Assembly (NCBI GenBank): GCA_958412345.1
Contig: CATYSO010000024.1
Coordinates: 1 to 34,716, forward strand
Direction: 5' to 3'
Source: an uncultured Collinsella sp.
GTDB taxonomy: Bacteria; Actinomycetota; Coriobacteriia; Coriobacteriales; Coriobacteriaceae
DNA: 34,716 nt
Within the stretch, counting starts at the first letter, position 1. Each line of letters begins with the position of its first letter. Below the pieces are notes generated by a model. The model was not told where the DNA came from, searched no databases, and saw nothing but the letters and a program-made list of their open reading frames with translations. Shown here piece after piece: positions 31,814 through 34,716 of the stretch. A program made the translations under genes and the position numbers.

Positions 31814-33991
31814 ATGAACTTCCGCTCTTCTCTCGCCTGCACCTCGAGCGATATCGCCCGCTGGGGGCTGCGCTCCGTCCTTAAGCGCCAGGGCGGCGTA
31901 CTCCCCGGCCGAATCGCCATGAAGATTGACCCCGAGCTGCTGAGCGACCTCGCGGGCCTTGTCGACCGCAGCGTGGTAATCACCGGCACCAACGGCAAGA
32001 CCACCACCTCCAACCTCATCGCCGACGCCGTTGCCGCCAGCGGCGCCACCGTGGTATGCAACCGCGCCGGCAACAACATGGAGCCGGGCGTGGTGGGCGC
32101 GTTGCTCGAGGCGCGCGGCAACCTTAAGCGAACCGCCAGCAGCAAGCGCGTAGGCGTCTTTGAGTGCGACGAGCTCTACACGGTGCGCGTCCTGCCCAAG
32201 CTCAAGCCGACATACTTTGTGTTGCTCAACCTGTTCCGCGACCAGCTGGACCGCTACGGCGAGATCGACCACACCCAGGACGTCATCGCCCACGCGCTGG
32301 AGCTTTCGCCGGCAACGATACTCATCTATAACGCCGATGATCCGCTGTGCGCCTCAATCGCCGCACGCGTCCCCAACACGAGCATCGCCTTTGGCATCGA
32401 CGGTGCCACGGGCACCGAGTCCGATCGCATTAGCGACTCGCGTTTTTGCTCGCAGTGCAACGCGCCGTTGGAGTACGACTATGTGCAGTACGGCCAGCTC
32501 GGAGCCTATCATTGTCCTTCGTGCGGCTGGAGTCGTCCCGCGCTGCTCCGTCGCGTGACAGGCGCTGAGCTCACCTGCAACGGCTACGGCTTTGACCTGA
32601 CCTTTGGACCCGAGGCCAAAGCACCTGCCACGCACATCACCACGCGCTACAACGGCCTATACATGGTCTATAACGTTGCCGCCGCCTTCTTTGCGGCGCG
32701 CGAGCTGGGCGTGGACGCGGCGCATCTGCAGCCCACGCTCGATGCCTACGTCCCCGCCGGCGGACGCATGGGCCGCTGGGAGATCGCCGGCCGCACCGTC
32801 GAGGCAAACTTGGCCAAAAATCCCGTGGGCTTCGATCGCCAGATCCAGTCCATTAAAACGGCAGGTGGCAGGCTCTGCGCTTTCTTCCTCAACGACAACG
32901 ATGCTGACGGCCACGATGTATCGTGGATCTACGACGTCGACTTTGAGCGCATCGCCGACACAACGGGGCTTGTCGCCTTTGCCGGAGGCACGCGTGCGCA
33001 CGACATGCAGGTGCGCCTCAAGTACGCCGGCATCGATGCCACGATTATCTCGAATGTCGAGCAGGCGATTGGTGCCGTGGCAGACGAGGCCGCCGGCGAC
33101 ACTTTCTATGCCGTCGCCAACTACACGGCCTTTCCGCCGCTGGTCAAGGAACTCGACGGACTCAAAGGCACCGATACGAACTCGGTAGCCTCCCACGCCG
33201 TAACGCGCGCCGATGGCAGCGCTGTCCCCACCGATATTGCGCCGGTCGAGCTTTCGCGCCCGCTGCGCATCGTCTATCTGTACCCCGATGCCCTCAACCT
33301 CTATGCCGACGGCGGCAACGTCATTGCCCTCGAGCGCCGCTGCGCCTGGCGCGGCATCCCCGTTCGCGTGGACGAGGTCCGTATGGGCGAAACGCTCGAT
33401 CTGCATGATGCCGATATCGTCATGATGGGCGGCGGCTCCGATCGCGACCAGCTGGCTGTGGCGCACGAGTTGCTCGCTCAAAAAGACAAGGTTGCGGCCT
33501 ATGTTGAGGATGGCGGCGCACTGCTTGCCATCTGTGGCGGCTATCAGCTGCTCGGCCGTTCGTACTATATGGGCGAGGACCGCATCGAGGGTCTGGGCGT
33601 CATTGCCGCCGAAACCGTACGCGGCTCCGACCGCCTGATCGGCAACGTCGCCGTTAAGACCGACCTGGCACCCGAGCCCTTTGTAGGATTCGAGAACCAT
33701 GGCGGCCGCACCCTGCTCGATACAGAGGCCACGCCGCTCGGAACATCCGTCGTCGCGGGCACCGGCAACAACGGCGACGATGGTTTTGAGGGCCTCATCT
33801 ACAAGGGCGTCATCGGCACGTATCTACACGGACCGGCACTGCCCAAGAACCCCGAGCTTGCCGACTGGCTCATTACCCACGCCCTCGAGCGCCGCGGCGA
33901 TGCGCAGGCCACAGCCCTGCTGCCGCTCAAACCCCTCGACGACACCTACGAGCACGCCGCCCACGACGCCGCCATGAAGCTCCTCCCCTAA
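31814..33991 (+). CDS. murT-gatD: MurT-GatD fusion: lipid II isoglutaminyl synthase
   Basis: A 725-residue protein joining two enzymes that are usually separate genes. Together they amidate the D-glutamate of lipid II to D-isoglutamine in peptidoglycan synthesis. The MurT part (about 1-455) has the Mur-ligase P-loop GTNGKTTT (58-65), a zinc ribbon with Cys212, Cys215, Cys234 and Cys237, and LAKNPVGFDRQIQ. The GatD part (about 475-725) is a class I glutamine amidotransferase: nucleophile Cys574 (LLAICGGYQLLG) and His672 (GTYLHGP). The linker (about 440-475) is low in conserved residues. AGGA lies eight bases before the ATG. No stop or frameshift separates the halves. Confidence 0.92.
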   Translation: MNFRSSLACTSSDIARWGLRSVLKRQGGVLPGRIAMKIDPELLSDLAGLVDRSVVITGTNGKTTTSNLIADAVAASGATVVCNRAGNNMEPGVVGALLEARGNLKRTASSKRVGVFECDELYTVRVLPKLKPTYFVLLNLFRDQLDRYGEIDHTQDVIAHALELSPATILIYNADDPLCASIAARVPNTSIAFGIDGATGTESDRISDSRFCSQCNAPLEYDYVQYGQLGAYHCPSCGWSRPALLRRVTGAELTCNGYGFDLTFGPEAKAPATHITTRYNGLYMVYNVAAAFFAARELGVDAAHLQPTLDAYVPAGGRMGRWEIAGRTVEANLAKNPVGFDRQIQSIKTAGGRLCAFFLNDNDADGHDVSWIYDVDFERIADTTGLVAFAGGTRAHDMQVRLKYAGIDATIISNVEQAIGAVADEAAGDTFYAVANYTAFPPLVKELDGLKGTDTNSVASHAVTRADGSAVPTDIAPVELSRPLRIVYLYPDALNLYADGGNVIALERRCAWRGIPVRVDEVRMGETLDLHDADIVMMGGGSDRDQLAVAHELLAQKDKVAAYVEDGGALLAICGGYQLLGRSYYMGEDRIEGLGVIAAETVRGSDRLIGNVAVKTDLAPEPFVGFENHGGRTLLDTEATPLGTSVVAGTGNNGDDGFEGLIYKGVIGTYLHGPALPKNPELADWLITHALERRGDAQATALLPLKPLDDTYEHAAHDAAMKLLP

Positions 33992-34026
33992 CCACCACAA
34001 AGGGGACAGGCACCTTTGTGGTGGTT
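33990..34026 (+). repeat. REP-like hairpin with conserved loop, member 2; also possible terminator
   Basis: AACCACCACAAAG and CTTTGTGGTGGTT form a perfect stem around the 11-base loop GGGACAGGCAC. The hairpin starts on the stop codon of the MurT-GatD gene and could end its transcript, although only TTT follows. The loop and inner CAAAG/CTTTG match the hairpin at 26658-26688. GGGACAGGCACC is a known recurrent sequence in bacterial intergenic repeats. Confidence 0.7.
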
Positions 34027-34047
34027 TCGACCCGCCACGGTAGTTTG

Positions 34048-34102
34048 TCTCGATCTGTAACAGGTAGAGCCGATTTATCCGCTTAGATGTTACAGATTGA
34101 GA
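34048..34102. repeat. 15-bp inverted repeat before the tRNA gene
   Basis: TCTCGATCTGTAACA (34048-34062) and TGTTACAGATTGAGA (34088-34102) are complementary with one mismatch. The 25-base interior contains CCGATTTA. A shorter hairpin with the same CCGATTTA text lies at 34412-34432. Confidence 0.6.
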
Positions 34103-34183
34103 TATTTGAAAATCGGGATAGAAGCCCGCTCCTGTGTGGTGGTTTTCCAGTTTGCCAACGATATACGCGCCGGCAAAAAAGTC

Positions 34184-34192
34184 TGCTATACT
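34184..34192 (+). promoter_or_regulatory. extended -10 promoter of tRNA-Glu
   Basis: TGCTATACT has the TGn extension and five of six -10 bases, ending 11 bases before the tRNA. The -35 region is weak. Confidence 0.6.
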
Positions 34193-34202
34193 CTTTCCCG
34201 CT

Positions 34203-34279
34203 GTCCCCATCGTCTAGCGGCCAAGGACGCCACCCTTTCAAGGTGGATATCGCGGGTTCGAATCCCGCTGGGGGCACCA
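34203..34279 (+). tRNA. tRNA-Glu (anticodon UUC)
   Basis: The acceptor stem GTCCCCA pairs with TGGGGGC, with one G-T pair. The D-arm has TCGTCTAGCGGCCAAGGACG, the anticodon stem CCACC/GGTGG encloses CTTTCAA with TTC as anticodon, the T-arm has GGGTTCGAATCCC, and the 3' CCA is encoded. It is a complete cloverleaf of normal length. Confidence 0.97.
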
Positions 34280-34291
34280 TTTAAATCGAGA

Positions 34292-34323
34292 AGCCCGTTA
34301 CCCTCCGCGGTGGCGGGCTTTTT
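34292..34323 (+). terminator. rho-independent terminator of tRNA-Glu
   Basis: AGCCCGTTACC (34292-34302) pairs with GGTGGCGGGCT (34309-34319), including two G-T pairs, around CTCCGC. TTTTT follows. It is 13 bp after the tRNA CCA end. Confidence 0.88.
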
Positions 34324-34400
34324 GCTACCCATACGTCGGGATTCGAATCCGACAGGTGCGGATTCCGGCATCTGCCGATGGACCGTGTGCAAAAAATGGC

Positions 34401-34588
34401 AAATATGAGTACTGTTACCGATTTAGTAACAGCGAATTCGGCCTTTTTGATGGTGAATCAGATGTCAAATCAACAACCTGGTGCCCAGATTGAGCCAAAC
34501 CTCAGCTATATACCTGGACATATGTGGTCTAACTCGGCAAAAACTGCCATTTCGAGATGGCAGTAGTTTAGTGACAGTACTCATATTT
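34401..34588. repeat. MITE-like 188-bp element with 18-bp terminal inverted repeats
   Basis: AAATATGAGTACTGTTAC at 34401-34418 is matched by GTGACAGTACTCATATTT at 34571-34588 (17 of 18 complementary). Inside lie hairpins CTGTTAC-CGATTTA-GTAACAG (34412-34432) and ACTGCCAT-TTCGAG-ATGGCAGT (34543-34564). No coding frame is evident. The size and termini suit a miniature transposable element or a structured RNA. No flanking target duplication was recognised. Confidence 0.55.
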
Positions 34589-34667
34589 GACGCTATTTGC
34601 CCACGACCCCTTATTGCGTTGGCAAATCAGTTGCAAAACGGACTCCAAATCGTCCTTCGCGAATCAG

Positions 34668-34690
34668 AACCACCCTTAAAAAGGGTGGTT
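34668..34690. terminator. hairpin, possible terminator
   Basis: AACCACCCTT and AAGGGTGGTT pair perfectly around AAA. A T-containing run (TGCTCTTA) follows on the plus strand, too poor for a strong terminator. The gene it would serve lies beyond the window or is absent. Confidence 0.4.
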
Positions 34691-34716
34691 TGCTCTTAGG
34701 GTATAACCCACGGGCC

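Larger units (their letters stand above)
34324..34716. other. gene-free right end of window
   Basis: No coding frame with family or start-site support. It holds the 188-bp palindromic element (34401-34588), its inner hairpins, and the hairpin at 34668-34690. The text GATTCGAATCC at 34339-34349 resembles a T-arm, but no cloverleaf surrounds it. Confidence 0.5.

Noticed and set aside
34335..34380. Second tRNA after tRNA-Glu (GATTCGAATCC resembles a T-arm)
   Set aside because: No acceptor, D or anticodon stems can be formed around it; at most a tRNA fragment or chance.

Overview
The window looks like chromosome from a gut Coriobacteriia actinobacterium, most likely Collinsella or a close relative. 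This rests on the GC-rich codon use, the MurT/GatD pair, the ferredoxin and iron-dependent alcohol dehydrogenase genes typical of an anaerobe, and the overall gene style. The genus is an inference from protein character, because no marker such as 16S rRNA is present.

Left end (1-3338): two IS30-family insertion sequences lie head to tail. Each has a 25-bp imperfect terminal inverted repeat, a 36-bp perfect palindrome before the transposase gene, and an intact DDE transposase. They are separated by a 16-bp sequence that also sits left of the first copy. Then come a possible small membrane peptide, a pyridoxamine-oxidase-fold flavoprotein gene, and a 5'-truncated VanY-type D,D-carboxypeptidase remnant (3339-4680), all on the minus strand.

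Middle (about 4690-18360): an integrated defence island. Its left edge is a scar where the vanY remnant meets an adenine methylase gene that has also lost its start. Rightward run the methylase (truncated, and frameshifted exactly at its NPPY catalytic motif), a 1127-residue GIY-YIG/helicase/methylase-half protein, an unrecognised 437-residue protein, a ParB-fold protein, a SNF2-like helicase, and a GmrSD-type (DUF262+DUF1524) restriction nuclease. From the methylase to the SNF2 gene the frames abut or overlap, so they probably form one operon. On the opposite strand lie a ribbon-helix-helix protein, a tyrosine integrase and an excisionase-like protein. These diverge from an XRE regulator across three GTAC-N6-GTAC operators. 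The island's right end faces the 3' end of guaA, a known integration hotspot, across a 617-bp gene-free stretch dense in TACTCCC motifs.

Right part (18973-34716): ordinary chromosome. It holds guaA, a type I asparaginase, an XRE regulator with a palindromic operator and a divergent small gene, ychF with a DUF1648 membrane protein, a multi-cluster ferredoxin-like protein, two glycerol-dehydrogenase paralogues and an iron alcohol dehydrogenase, two helical-repeat proteins, a MurT-GatD fusion, and tRNA-Glu(UUC). Several palindromic repeats cluster around the last two genes.

The most interesting parts are the six-gene defence island with its broken methylase, and the hairpin repeats with covarying stems.
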